64,000 bases of DNA, taken from assembly GCF_014200175.1 (NCBI RefSeq), contig NZ_JACHBD010000003.1, positions 372,001 to 436,000 of the forward strand, given 5' to 3'. Shown here one piece after another: positions 7,607-17,182 of the stretch. Below the pieces are notes generated by a model. That model did no database searches, had not been told where the DNA came from, and saw only the letters and a program-made list of their open reading frames with translations. A program made the translations under genes and the position numbers. This DNA comes from Rhizobium lentis. Its GTDB lineage: Bacteria > Pseudomonadota > Alphaproteobacteria > Rhizobiales > Rhizobiaceae. The first letter of the stretch is position 1. Every line of letters starts with the position of its first letter.

Positions 7607-8896
7607 ATGAAGAAATTTTGGATCACCGTCAGTATTATCGCCGTTGCTGCCGTCGGTCTCTGGCAATTCGGCAATCTAATCCCCTATGCCTCGCATATTC
7701 CCTACCTGTCGGAGCTGATCCGGCAGCCGGCCGGCGGCAATGGCGGTGGTCAGCAGGCCGACCAGGCCCAGGACGGTGGACAGCATCAGGGCGGCGGGCG
7801 CAGACGCGGGGGTGGCGGCCCGACCGTCGTCAAAACAGTCGCAGCCGTCAAAACGACGCTGCCGATGGATGTGACGGCGTCCGGCTGGGCCGACGCGGAT
7901 GACAACACCACGATCGCCGCCCAGGAGCAGGGGCTGATCGTCAGTATCGCTGCGCAGGACGGGGCGACCGTCAAGGCCGGCGACCTGATCGCCAAGCTCG
8001 ACGACCGGACGGCCAAGGCCGCCGTCGACAAGGACAATGCTATGATCGTGCGCGACACGGCGACGCTTTCGGAGGCCGAGACCGCGCTGGTGCGTGCCCA
8101 GGATCTGTTCGACCAGAAGGCCGGCACCCAGCAGAGCCTCGATCAGGCGAGAGCCGCGCGCGATACCGCCGCCGCGACGGTCGATGCTGATAAGGCAACA
8201 CTTGCCTCCGATCAGATACTGCTCGAGCATACCGATATCCGGGCACCGTTCGACGGCCGGCTCGGCGATATCGCCGTCAGCAAGGGCGCCTTCCTCAATG
8301 CCGGCGCGGCGATCGTCACCATCGCCAAATACGATCCGATCTATGTGAAATTCCACCTGCAGGAACGTTATCTGCGCGAGCTGAAGAAGGCACTCGCAGC
8401 CGGTCCGGTCGAGGTCAGCACGGCGCCCAATTCCACCAAGGGGCAGGTCCGCAAGGGCGAGATCAGCTTCTACGACAACACGGTCGATACGGCCTCGGGC
8501 ACGATCCTCGCCAAGGCGAAATTCGAGAACGCCTCCGGCGCGCTCTGGCCTGGCCAGTCGGTCAATATCGTGGTGCATTTTAACAGCAAGGAACAGCAGG
8601 TCGTGGTGCCGACCGTTGCCGTCAGCCCCGGCCCGGATGGTTTCTTCGCCTTCGTCGCCAAGGACGGAAAATCGCATCTGACGCCGGTCACCGTCGCCCG
8701 CGCGAATGGCGGCTTCACCGCCATCGAATCCGGACTTTCCGAAGGCGACCATGTCGTGGTCGAGGGTCAGGGCCAGCTCAGCGATCAGCAGGCGATCCAC
8801 GAAGAGTTCGACGAAAAGGCGCTCGATGTCGCCTCCGCCGACGCGCCTCGGCAGCCGCTGCAGTCCGAGACGATCGGCGTGGGAGCGCAGCAATGA
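7607..8896 (+). CDS. RND efflux periplasmic adaptor (HlyD/MFP family)
   Basis: Membrane fusion protein of 429 aa that bridges an inner-membrane RND pump and an outer-membrane channel. An N-terminal membrane anchor (about residues 4-20) is followed by a Gly/Gln-rich linker (about 43-68), then a lipoyl-like half motif (AQEQGLIVSIAAQDG), a coiled hairpin (about 135-205), the second lipoyl half (DIRAPFDGRLGDIAVSKGA) and beta-barrel domains. The stop overlaps the start of the pump gene by 4 bp (ATGA), so the two are translationally coupled. No outer-membrane TolC partner is encoded nearby, so a shared one is likely used. Confidence 0.93.
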   Translation: MKKFWITVSIIAVAAVGLWQFGNLIPYASHIPYLSELIRQPAGGNGGGQQADQAQDGGQHQGGGRRRGGGGPTVVKTVAAVKTTLPMDVTASGWADADDNTTIAAQEQGLIVSIAAQDGATVKAGDLIAKLDDRTAKAAVDKDNAMIVRDTATLSEAETALVRAQDLFDQKAGTQQSLDQARAARDTAAATVDADKATLASDQILLEHTDIRAPFDGRLGDIAVSKGAFLNAGAAIVTIAKYDPIYVKFHLQERYLRELKKALAAGPVEVSTAPNSTKGQVRKGEISFYDNTVDTASGTILAKAKFENASGALWPGQSVNIVVHFNSKEQQVVVPTVAVSPGPDGFFAFVAKDGKSHLTPVTVARANGGFTAIESGLSEGDHVVVEGQGQLSDQQAIHEEFDEKALDVASADAPRQPLQSETIGVGAQQ

Positions 8897-11800
8897 TCCC
8901 GAATTTCTGCATCCAGCGCCCCGTCGCGACGACACTGCTTGCCATCGGCGTCATTCTGGCCGGCCTTGCCGGTTACCGGCTCGTGCCGGTCGCCGCCCTG
9001 CCGCAGGTGGATTTTCCGACGATCAACGTTTCGGCGCAGCTGAGCGGCGCCTCACCGCAGACGATGGCGACATCGGTCGCCACGCCGCTGATCAAACAGT
9101 TCGAGACCATTCCCGGCATCAGCGAGATCAGCGCCTCGAGCTCGCTCGGCAGCACCAGCATCGTGCTGCAGTTCGACCTCAACCGTGATATCGACGCGGC
9201 CGCGGCCGACGTGCAGGCGGCAATCTCGCATGCGACCCGGCAGCTGCCCGACAATCTGACGACACCGCCGAGCTATCGCAAGACCAACCCGGCCGATGCG
9301 CCGGTCATGCTGCTCTCGGTGCAGAGCAACACCATGCCGCGCAGCAAGCTCGACGAGATCGCCGAAGACATCATCTCGCCGTCGCTTTCCACCCTCCCCG
9401 GCGTGGCCCAGGTCAGCGTCTATGGTGCCCAGACCTATGCGGTGAGGGTCGAGGTCGATCCCAACAAGCTGCTCACCCGCGGCATCGGCATCGATACCGT
9501 CAACAAGGCGCTTTCTGCCGCCAACAGCCAGCAGCCCGTGGGCACGCTGCAGAACAATGCGCAGAGCATGACCATCACGGCGAATACGCAGCGCACCAAT
9601 GCCGAACAATTCCGGTCGCTGGTCATCGCCAATCCGAATGGCGCGCCGATCCATCTCGGCGATGTCGCCGATGTGCAGGACGGCGTCGAGAACCAGTATA
9701 CCGGCAGCTGGTATGATGGGCAGCGCGGCATCATTCTTGCCATCCAGCGCCAGCCGGATGCCAATACGGTCGACGTCGTCGACGCCATCAACGCCAAGCT
9801 GCCGCAGCTTCACGCCGAAATCCCCGCTTCGGTCACGACTGTTGTCATGAACGACGCCGCAAAACCCATCCGTGCGGCCATCGCCGACGTGAAATTCACG
9901 CTGTTCCTGACGATCGGCCTCGTCGTTCTGGTTATTTACCTCTTCACCGGCCATGCGACTGCGACGATCATTCCCGGGCTTGCCGTTCCGCTGTCACTGA
10001 TCTCGACCTTCGGCATGATGTATGTGCTCGGGTACAGCATCGACAACATATCGCTGCTGGGGCTGACGCTCGCGGTGGGGCTGGTGGTGGACGATGCCAT
10101 CGTTATGCTCGAAAACATTCTGCGCCATGTCGAGGAAGGCATGCCGGTGCGCGAAGCGGCGATCAAGGGTGCCGGCGAAGTCAGTTACACCATCATCTCC
10201 ATGTCGGTTTCGCTGATCGCGGTCTTCATCCCGATCCTGCTGATGGGCGGCGTCGTCGGCCGCGTCTTCAACGAGTTCGGCATGGTGGTCGCCATCGCCA
10301 TCATCTCGTCGGCCATCGTCTCGCTGACCGTGACGCCGATGCTCGGCTCGCGCCTCTCCAACAATCACAGTCGGCCGCCGCTCCTGATCCGACTCTTCGA
10401 TGCCGGCTTCGAGCGGACGCTCAGCGGCTACGACAGAGCGGTCGGCTGGTGCCTTCGCCATCGCTTCACGATCCTCGGTCTGTTCCTCGGCTCGGTGGCG
10501 CTGACGATCTATTTCTTCATGACGCTGCCGACGAGCTTCTTCCCACAGGAAGACATCGGCCGCCTGACGATCAGCACCCAGGCCCGCCAGGACATTTCCT
10601 ACTCGGCCATGGAGGCGCTGCAGCAGCAGGCGGCAGCCGCCGTCAAGGCGAACCCGGCGGTGAACCACGTAATGTCGACGATCGGAGGCAACCCGAACAA
10701 GCCGCAGAACAACGGTTCGATGTTCGTCGAACTCAAGGACAAGAAGGAGCGTCCGCCGCTCGACCAGACGCTGCGCGAGTTGCGCACGGCGATCAACAAG
10801 ATCCCCGGATTGCAAGCCTTCGTGACGCCGAACCAGAGCCTGCGCTTCGGTGGCCGCCAGACTGCAAGCCAGTATCAGCTGGTGGTGCAGGCGCTGAGCG
10901 CCGACCAGACCAACCTCTGGGCCGGCAAGATCCAGGCGGCGATGCGCAAGGACCGGCTGTTCACCGACGTCACCTCGGACGCCCAGAACAACGCCCTGCA
11001 GGCCAATATCGTCATCGATACCGAGCGGGCGGCCGCTTACGGGATCGACAACGACACCCTGCGCACGACGCTGCAGGAATCCTTCAGCGGATATGCGGCG
11101 GCGGAGATCCAGTCAACCGGCGACAGCTACGATGTCATCGTCGAATATGACACGAGCAAACCCTGGGACGACCAGAAACTGGCGGAAATACGCGTCGCTT
11201 CGTCAAATGGCAGCCTGGTGCCGCTGTCGAACTTCGCCCACGTGCAACGCACCACCGGCCCCGTGACTATCAACCAGACGGGCCAGCTCGTCTCGACCAC
11301 GGTTTCCTTCAACCTGCCGGAAGGCGTTTCTCTCAGCGACGCGACCGCGGCGATCGATCAGATCAAGAAGGAGATCAGCCTGCCGGCCGACGTCTTCACC
11401 TCCTATGGCGGCACGGCGGAGATCTTCCAGCAGTCTCAGGGCAATACGCCCTACCTGATCCTGGCGGCGATCCTGACCATCTATGTCGTGCTCGGCGTGC
11501 TCTACGAAAGCTTCATTCACCCGCTGACCATTCTCTCCGGCCTGCCGGCGGCGGCCTTCGGTGCACTGCTGGCCTTGAAGATCATGGGCTTCGACCTGTC
11601 GATCATCGCCCTCATCGGCCTGCTGATGTTGATCGGTATCGTCAAGAAGAACGCGATCATGATGATCGACGTGGCGGTGGAGACCATGCGCACAACCGGC
11701 GAGAAGGCGACGGCGGCGATCCATGAGGCCTGCGTGCGTCGCTTCCGGCCGATCATGATGACGACCTTCTGCGCCCTGCTCGGCGCTCTGCCGATCGCGC

Positions 11801-12009
11801 TTGGCACCGGCGCGAGCTCGGAGCTGCGACAGCCGCTCGGCATCGCCGTCGTCGGCGGCCTCGTCGTCTCACAGCTGCTGACGCTGTTCATCACCCCGGT
11901 CATCTTCGTCGAGATGGACCGCTTCGGAAACTTCCTGGGCCGGTTGATGGGCCAGAAGAAGATCGAGGCCCCGGTGATGCAGGAGACAAGGGCAATGGCT
12001 GCCGAATGA
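8893..12009 (+). CDS. RND-family multidrug efflux transporter (HAE1/MdtB-like)
   Basis: Inner-membrane proton-driven pump of 1038 aa with full-length AcrB-type architecture: TM1 (about 12-30), a large periplasmic porter domain, TM2-7 (about 335-540), a second periplasmic domain, and TM8-12 (about 855-1020). The proton-relay Asp pair is seen in LVVDDAIVMLENIL (near residue 402), and IGIVKKNAIMMID carries the conserved Lys region of TM10. The N-terminus (IQRPVATTLLAIGV) is characteristic. It is coupled to the adaptor gene upstream. Substrates cannot be inferred. Confidence 0.95.
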   Translation: MIPNFCIQRPVATTLLAIGVILAGLAGYRLVPVAALPQVDFPTINVSAQLSGASPQTMATSVATPLIKQFETIPGISEISASSSLGSTSIVLQFDLNRDIDAAAADVQAAISHATRQLPDNLTTPPSYRKTNPADAPVMLLSVQSNTMPRSKLDEIAEDIISPSLSTLPGVAQVSVYGAQTYAVRVEVDPNKLLTRGIGIDTVNKALSAANSQQPVGTLQNNAQSMTITANTQRTNAEQFRSLVIANPNGAPIHLGDVADVQDGVENQYTGSWYDGQRGIILAIQRQPDANTVDVVDAINAKLPQLHAEIPASVTTVVMNDAAKPIRAAIADVKFTLFLTIGLVVLVIYLFTGHATATIIPGLAVPLSLISTFGMMYVLGYSIDNISLLGLTLAVGLVVDDAIVMLENILRHVEEGMPVREAAIKGAGEVSYTIISMSVSLIAVFIPILLMGGVVGRVFNEFGMVVAIAIISSAIVSLTVTPMLGSRLSNNHSRPPLLIRLFDAGFERTLSGYDRAVGWCLRHRFTILGLFLGSVALTIYFFMTLPTSFFPQEDIGRLTISTQARQDISYSAMEALQQQAAAAVKANPAVNHVMSTIGGNPNKPQNNGSMFVELKDKKERPPLDQTLRELRTAINKIPGLQAFVTPNQSLRFGGRQTASQYQLVVQALSADQTNLWAGKIQAAMRKDRLFTDVTSDAQNNALQANIVIDTERAAAYGIDNDTLRTTLQESFSGYAAAEIQSTGDSYDVIVEYDTSKPWDDQKLAEIRVASSNGSLVPLSNFAHVQRTTGPVTINQTGQLVSTTVSFNLPEGVSLSDATAAIDQIKKEISLPADVFTSYGGTAEIFQQSQGNTPYLILAAILTIYVVLGVLYESFIHPLTILSGLPAAAFGALLALKIMGFDLSIIALIGLLMLIGIVKKNAIMMIDVAVETMRTTGEKATAAIHEACVRRFRPIMMTTFCALLGALPIALGTGASSELRQPLGIAVVGGLVVSQLLTLFITPVIFVEMDRFGNFLGRLMGQKKIEAPVMQETRAMAAE

Positions 12010-12045
12010 TGATGGCCCTCTGACTTCCGCCGCCATCAGCCCTTG

Positions 12046-12081
12046 GGGCGCACGTCTTCCCCAGGAAGAATACGTGCGCCC
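12046..12081 (+). terminator. Long hairpin after the RND operon
   Basis: Outer arms GGGCGCACGT and ACGTGCGCCC pair perfectly over 10 bp, and inner arms CTTCC and GGAAG extend the stem with a 3-nt bulge. It begins 36 bp after the pump stop. No clear T run follows, so it may protect the mRNA end or act in a factor-dependent way. A second small hairpin (ACGGAGC, 3-nt loop, GCTCCGT, 12171-12187) lies before yegD. Confidence 0.5.
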
Positions 12082-12220
12082 TTGATCACATCAACTTTCG
12101 ATCCTCTTGAATGTGTCACGCCTCTGTGGCATCACCCGCCCTCCTGAATCCGGGCGTCCTCTCGCCCTTCACGGAGCGATGCTCCGTCCCCAATGACAAT
12201 CGGCATGAAGAGGTGCGGGC

Positions 12221-13513
12221 ATGGCTCAGGCGCTGGGTTTCGACTTCGGCACGACGAATACGGTTCTCGCCATGGCGGATGGCGGGGCGACACGTTCGAT
12301 GGCGTTCACAAGCACGGCGGGAACGGCCGATAGCATGCGGACGGCACTCTCCTTCATGAAGGATGCCCAGCTCGGCGCTTCGGCGCTGAAGGTGGAGGCG
12401 GGCCATGCGGCAATCCGGCAATTCATCGACAATCCCGGCGAATGCCGCTTCCTGCAATCGATCAAGACCTTTGCCGCAAGCGCGCTGTTCCAGGGCACGC
12501 TGATCTTCGCCAAGCGCCATAATTTCGAAGATCTGATGGAGATCTTCGTGCGGCGCCTGCGCAACTATGCCGGTGACAGCTGGCCTTCCGATGTCAGCCG
12601 TATCGTCACCGGCCGTCCGGTGCATTTCGCCGGCGCCAGCCCCGATCCTGATCTGGCGACCGAACGCTACAACGAGGCGCTGTCGCGCTTCGGTTTTCCC
12701 GAAATCCACTATGTCTACGAGCCGGTCGCCGCCGCCTTCTATTTCGCGCAGAACCTGAAGCAGGACGCGACGGTGCTGGTTGCGGATTTCGGTGGCGGCA
12801 CGACCGACTATTCGCTGATCCGCTTTGAAACCGTCGCCGGCAGGCTGACGGCAACGCCGATCGGCCATTCCGGCGTCGGCGTCGCTGGCGATCATTTCGA
12901 CTATCGGATGATCGACAACATCGTCGCGCCGCTGATCGGCAAGGGTAGCCATTTCAAGAGCTTCGACAAGATTCTCGAAGTGCCGTCCAACTACTATTCC
13001 AGCTTCGGCCGCTGGAACCAGCTGTCGATCTTCAAGACCACGCGCGAATTCGAGGATCTGAAGAAGCTGGTACGAACCAGTCTGGAGCCGGAAAAGCTCG
13101 AGATCTTCATCGATCTCATCGACCATGACGAAGGCTACCCACTCTACCAGGCGGTCTCGGCGACGAAGATGGCGCTTTCGGCCGCCGAGGAGGCGCCTTT
13201 CGATTTCGCGCCGCTTGGCCGCGGCGGACACCGCAGCATCAAGCGCAGCGATTTCGAAGGCTGGATCGCCGAGGATCTCGCCCGCATCGAAGGCGCGCTC
13301 GACGAGGTGCTCGACAAGACCGAGACGAAGCCGGCGGAGATCGACAAGGTGTTCCTCACCGGCGGCACCTCCTTCGTGCCGGCCGTGCGCCGCATCTTCA
13401 CCGAGCGCTTCGAGCGCGACCGGATCGAAAGCGGCGGCGAACTGCTGTCGATCGCCCATGGCCTGGCGCTGATCGGCGAGCGCGACGACATCACGCAATG
13501 GACTGTGCAATAA
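12221..13513 (+). CDS. Hsp70-like protein of the YegD type
   Basis: Protein of 430 aa made of the actin/Hsp70 ATPase domain alone. Phosphate-1 motif (FDFGTTNTVLAM, about residues 5-16), phosphate-2 motif (VADFGGGTTDYSL, about 188-200) and adenosine motif (VFLTGGTSFVPAVRRIF, about 375-391) are intact. The C-terminal substrate-binding domain of DnaK is absent, as is normal for YegD, whose cellular role is not established. The start follows GAAGAGG. It is probably monocistronic or read with the following UDG-like gene, which starts 68 bp after its stop. Confidence 0.9.
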   Translation: MAQALGFDFGTTNTVLAMADGGATRSMAFTSTAGTADSMRTALSFMKDAQLGASALKVEAGHAAIRQFIDNPGECRFLQSIKTFAASALFQGTLIFAKRHNFEDLMEIFVRRLRNYAGDSWPSDVSRIVTGRPVHFAGASPDPDLATERYNEALSRFGFPEIHYVYEPVAAAFYFAQNLKQDATVLVADFGGGTTDYSLIRFETVAGRLTATPIGHSGVGVAGDHFDYRMIDNIVAPLIGKGSHFKSFDKILEVPSNYYSSFGRWNQLSIFKTTREFEDLKKLVRTSLEPEKLEIFIDLIDHDEGYPLYQAVSATKMALSAAEEAPFDFAPLGRGGHRSIKRSDFEGWIAEDLARIEGALDEVLDKTETKPAEIDKVFLTGGTSFVPAVRRIFTERFERDRIESGGELLSIAHGLALIGERDDITQWTVQ

Positions 13514-13581
13514 AGCCGGCGGGAGCGGCCAATGTGCCGCCCGCTCTTTCAATGCCCATTTCTCTCCGTTAAGCTTGCCGC

Positions 13582-14472
13582 ATGATCTCCGCCAACGACC
13601 TTTCCCCCGCCGAGCTGGCAGCGCTTCTGCATTTTCATGCGGATGCCGGCGTGGAGTGGCTGCTGGAGGAAGAGGCGGTCGACCGCTTCGCCGAGTTCGA
13701 GGCGATGAAGGCGGCGCGCCGTCCGGCGTCGACGCAGCAGGAACGTCCCGCGGCCGGTGAACGCCCAAGCATCGGAGAACGTCAGACATCGCCGCGCCCG
13801 ACGGCGGCAGCACGTCCGGCCCCTGTCTCCGGCCCGCAACCCGCGATTCCCGACGGCGAGGCTGTGCAGCAGGCACGTTTCGTCGCCGAAGCCGCGCGAT
13901 CACTCGGCGAACTGAAGACCGCAATCGAAGCGTTCAACGGCTGCAACCTCAAACTCAGCGCCCGCTCGACGATCTTTGCCAGCGGCGATGCCGAAAGCGG
14001 CATCATGGTGATCGGCTCGGCGCCGAGCGCCGAAGACGATCGGGAGGGCCTGCCCTTCTCGGGCAAGTCCGGCCAGTTGTTCGACAAGATGCTGGCGGCG
14101 ATCGGGCTGAACCGCTCGAGCGTTCTGTTGACGCAGGTCATTCCCTGGCGCCCGCCCGGCAACCGGGCGGCATCGGCGGCCGAGATCGACATCTGCCGGC
14201 CCTTCATTGAGCGCCAGATCGCGCTCGCCGAACCGCAGGCGATTCTGTTGCTCGGCAATTTCGCGGCACGGTTCTTCCTCGGGGAAAACGATACGATTCA
14301 CGGCCTGCGCGGCGTCTGGAAGGACATCGTCATCGCCGATCGCGCCATTCCGGCCATCGCCAGCTTGCATCCCCAGGATCTGTTAACCGCACCCGTCAAC
14401 AAGCGCCTGGCCTGGAACGATCTTCTCGCCTTTCAGGCAAAACTCAAATCCCTCTCTCTGCTCAGAAATTAG
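13582..14472 (+). CDS. Uracil-DNA glycosylase superfamily protein, divergent
   Basis: A 296-aa protein with a variable Ala/Pro-rich N-terminal region (about residues 40-95) and a C-terminal family-4-type UDG domain (about 100-290). Recognisable blocks are GSAPSAEDD, PFSGKSGQLFDKML, IPWRPPGNR and LHPQDLL. In family 4 the first block is normally GEAPGxxED, so the active-site loop differs. Of the four cysteines that bind the 4Fe-4S cluster in that family, two positions are replaced (CxxC reads CNLK, and KCRPPGN reads PWRPPGN). It may be a DNA-repair enzyme of an alphaproteobacterial branch or have altered activity. The fold is fairly secure, the activity less so. Confidence 0.85.
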   Translation: MISANDLSPAELAALLHFHADAGVEWLLEEEAVDRFAEFEAMKAARRPASTQQERPAAGERPSIGERQTSPRPTAAARPAPVSGPQPAIPDGEAVQQARFVAEAARSLGELKTAIEAFNGCNLKLSARSTIFASGDAESGIMVIGSAPSAEDDREGLPFSGKSGQLFDKMLAAIGLNRSSVLLTQVIPWRPPGNRAASAAEIDICRPFIERQIALAEPQAILLLGNFAARFFLGENDTIHGLRGVWKDIVIADRAIPAIASLHPQDLLTAPVNKRLAWNDLLAFQAKLKSLSLLRN

Positions 14473-14604
14473 CCGAAGTTGAATAATTTATGAAGCGCGC
14501 CATGCATTTTTCGCATGGCTGCATCGCGCCAGCATGCATTGTAGAATCTATGTTGCACTGCAATATAAGCCTGTGTCTTGGGAGGAATCACAGGAACCAA
14601 GGCC

Positions 14605-14796
14605 ATGCACAAGAGATTTCGTCCTATTCATTCCGGGTTTGAAACCCTTCGCCTTGCAGGCGACCAGCTTCGCTCCACTCATGGCTACAGCCGCTTCGGC
14701 TTCGCCACGAACGAACAGATGATCGCCCGCGGCACCGGCATCAACAGCCGCACGGCGCGCCCTAACGCGATCTTCTCGGATTTCCAGCAATACTGA
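14605..14796 (+). CDS. Small hypothetical protein, 63 aa
   Basis: I do not recognise this protein. The ATG at 14605 has AGGA about 9 nt upstream; a TTG-started extension to 14578 is less likely. The second half has strong GC3 bias typical of genes in this genome (GTGINSRTARPNAIF). It is basic, with no membrane segment. The 132-bp region before it contains a perfect hairpin (GCCATGC, 7-nt loop, GCATGGC; 14499-14519) and an AT-rich promoter-like stretch. Confidence 0.5.
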   Translation: MHKRFRPIHSGFETLRLAGDQLRSTHGYSRFGFATNEQMIARGTGINSRTARPNAIFSDFQQY

Positions 14797-14885
14797 GCGG
14801 GGTCGCTACGGCACCGCGCATCTCTCCGGACGTGCAAATGATGCTGTAGCGTTTTTTGCTGCCTTTCCATGTCAGAGTAACCACC

Positions 14886-15032
14886 ATGTCGACGATCCTG
14901 CTTTCGCTACTGCGCAACATCGAAACCTTGGAGCATATCCGCGCCGCGGTCTGCGCCGCGCGCGAATATGAGCGCGAGCTGTCGGTAAAGCCGGCCAGTG
15001 CTGCCCCCGGCTCAGCAGCGATCGTGTTGTAA
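14886..15032 (+). CDS. Small hypothetical protein, 48 aa
   Basis: Short ORF starting MSTILLSLLRNIETLEHI and ending at a TAA that abuts the stop of the convergent gene at 15033. Amphipathic helical N-terminal half, Ala-rich end, high GC3. The purine run before the start (CAGAGTAACC) is only a weak ribosome-binding site. The tight packing against the next gene and the codon bias favour a real gene; no family recognised. Confidence 0.45.
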   Translation: MSTILLSLLRNIETLEHIRAAVCAAREYERELSVKPASAAPGSAAIVL

Positions 15033-15905
15033 TCACACCGTCAGCGCGTCGATCCGGGCCGTAGCCCACTCGAAGGCTTCGTCGACATAGGCGAACTTCA
15101 CCGCCTGCCAGGCGCAGTATTCCTCGACGAAATGCCGCGATAGCCAAAGATGCGCCTTGCGCGGCTCATCATACCAGCCGACGCAGCCACGCTGTGCCGC
15201 CTTTGCCAGAAGCCGCTGCAGGTGCGTACGCGACATCATGAAATCGGCGGCGAGCGCACGGGTTTCGACGCGCCCGACGAGAAACTTGCCCGCCTCGGCG
15301 TCTTCCGTATCCATCCTGGCGATGAAGTTGTCGACGACCAGACCGCCGGCTTCCGTCCAGAGAAACAACGCCACCTGCGCCGGCGGCTCCCGCCAGGCGG
15401 CATCCTCCAGGCAGTGGCGGGCAATGCGCGGCTGAATGAGCTTCATCAATGCTGGATTTGCCTGGAAAACAGCCGCCCTTTCACCGCCGTCGAGCAGGTC
15501 GAGCGCGGCGAGATTGGCATGGATCCAGGCGGACATCGCCTGGAGGCTGACATTGGCGGGCTCGAAATGGCGCGGCCGGCGCCGCTCGTCGCCGGGCGTA
15601 TGGGTGATGAAGCGGTAGGTATAGAGTTCTTCGATGAAGGCGAGAACGGTGTTGCGGCTCGCCACCTTGTGGGCGGTGATGCGGCCGGTCAGGCGAACGG
15701 CGGTAAGACCCGAGGTCGGGTCGCGCGGATCATATTCCAGGTGAAGAGCATAGGCGGTCTGGGTCAGCAGCCAGCGCTGGTGAGAGGCGAGCAATCGCGC
15801 CAGACGCGGGCCGGCGTCGAACATGCCGCGCGTCTGCCCGGCCAGTAAGCGAATACTCGTCAGAAAGGAGCAGTTCCCCGCCAATTGCTCCGCCGTGAAT
15901 GCCAT
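15033..15905 (-). CDS. Conserved hypothetical, probable winged-helix protein
   Basis: Protein of 290 aa. I chose the ATG at 15905 because GGAGGTGGAG lies at good distance upstream; a GTG at 15920 would overlap that site. Two regions look like helix-turn-helix or winged-helix segments: about residues 70-115 (AHKVASRNTVLAFIEEL, then FITHTPGDERRRPRHF) and about 215-255 (ALAADFMMSRTHLQRLL). It is soluble with no signal peptide. This suggests a transcription regulator, but I know no named family for it. The neighbour upstream is a DMT exporter on the same strand, about 178 bp away. Confidence 0.7.
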   Translation of the reverse strand: MAFTAEQLAGNCSFLTSIRLLAGQTRGMFDAGPRLARLLASHQRWLLTQTAYALHLEYDPRDPTSGLTAVRLTGRITAHKVASRNTVLAFIEELYTYRFITHTPGDERRRPRHFEPANVSLQAMSAWIHANLAALDLLDGGERAAVFQANPALMKLIQPRIARHCLEDAAWREPPAQVALFLWTEAGGLVVDNFIARMDTEDAEAGKFLVGRVETRALAADFMMSRTHLQRLLAKAAQRGCVGWYDEPRKAHLWLSRHFVEEYCAWQAVKFAYVDEAFEWATARIDALTV

Positions 15906-16082
15906 TACGCTTTTCTCCACCTCCGCTCGCAGGCCAGCGTTCGGAGCAGTAATATCGAAAGCCGCGGTGGCATCGGCTCGTCAGCCGTGCACAGCGTTGA
16001 ATAAATGATAGTTTCTCATGTTCAACAATCATATTCCGCAAGTCGACGCCATCCTAAGAATTGACCATTCCTGCCTTGGACC

Positions 16083-17021
16083 TTAGGCCTGCGGCGTCGT
16101 CGCCTTGCGCGCTTCCCGCTGTTCGATGCCCAGTTGATGCTCGCGATAGATGATGAAGATACCGGCGGCAACGACGATGACGGTGCCGATCAGCATGGTG
16201 ACGCTCGGCACGTCGCCGAAGATGAAGTAGCCGACGATGCCGCCAAGCAGGATCGACGTATATTCGAACGGCGCGATGGTGGAGACGTCGGCATGGCGGT
16301 AGCTTTCGGTCAGCAGGATCTGGGCGACGCCACCGCAAAAGCCGGCAGCGATCAGATAAAGCGCCGACGGCCATGGCAGGACGAGCCAGCCGAAAGGGAG
16401 GGAAGCCAGCGAGAAGACCGATGCGGTGAGCGAAAAATACAGCACGATCGTCGCCGTCTTCTCCTCTTCGACGAGGCGACGCACCTGGATCATCGCCATG
16501 CCGCCGAGAACCGCTGAAAACAGCACGCAAAGCGCGCCGACGGCCTGTTCGGCTTCCATGCCGCCTTCGCGAAACAGCGTGAGTTTCGGCCAGGAGATGA
16601 TGACAACTCCGGCCATGCCGACCAGAACGGCGCTCCAACGGTAGATGCGCACCGTCTCGCCGAGAAAAACCGCGGCGAAAATCACGGCGACGAGCGGCAA
16701 TGCGTAGCCGAGCGCAATCGCCTCCGGGAGCGGCAAGTGCAGGAGGCCGTAAAAACCGAAAGCCATTGACAGGATGCCGATCGTGCCGCGCTTCAGGTGG
16801 CCGACCGGATTGGCGGTGTAGAAGGCGGCGCGCAGCTGTCCGATATAGGCGAGATAGGCCATGATCGGGAAGAGCGCGAAGAAGGACCTGCAGAAGGTGA
16901 CCTGACCCGGCGGAATATCCGGGCCGGCCAGCTTGATGAACGTCTGCATGGCCAGGAAGACCACGACCGACGAGACTTTCAGCGCAATGCCTCTCATCGG
17001 GCTTCTGAGAACCGAGTGCAT
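16083..17021 (-). CDS. EamA/RhaT-family DMT transporter
   Basis: Ten-helix transporter of 312 aa with two EamA repeats (about residues 10-140 and 155-285). The start ATG at 17021 (MHSVLRSPMRG) has AGGA just upstream; the frame continues further 5' but that part is arginine-rich and unlike the family. Conserved features are LPEAIALGYALPLVAVIFAAV-type helices in repeat 1 and EYTSILLGGIVGYFIFGD near the end of repeat 2. Probable exporter of a metabolite or riboflavin-like compound; substrate unknown. Confidence 0.88.
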   Translation of the reverse strand: MHSVLRSPMRGIALKVSSVVVFLAMQTFIKLAGPDIPPGQVTFCRSFFALFPIMAYLAYIGQLRAAFYTANPVGHLKRGTIGILSMAFGFYGLLHLPLPEAIALGYALPLVAVIFAAVFLGETVRIYRWSAVLVGMAGVVIISWPKLTLFREGGMEAEQAVGALCVLFSAVLGGMAMIQVRRLVEEEKTATIVLYFSLTASVFSLASLPFGWLVLPWPSALYLIAAGFCGGVAQILLTESYRHADVSTIAPFEYTSILLGGIVGYFIFGDVPSVTMLIGTVIVVAAGIFIIYREHQLGIEQREARKATTPQA

Positions 17022-17182
17022 GATCCTGGCTCTAATGCTGATTTGAACAAACGGGGAGACGCGTTCGACTCGAGAACGCAACAGGTGACGCCGCCATCGT
17101 AGCGAAAGAGAATCCCGCTGTATAATCCTTAAATCGGAATCGACTTCAGGACAAATTGCGCAGGAGCTCAAAGTTTTACGGC

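Noticed and set aside
12116..13924. 602-codon open frame on the minus strand
   Set aside because: Antisense to yegD and the UDG-like gene, with no domain and shadow-frame composition.
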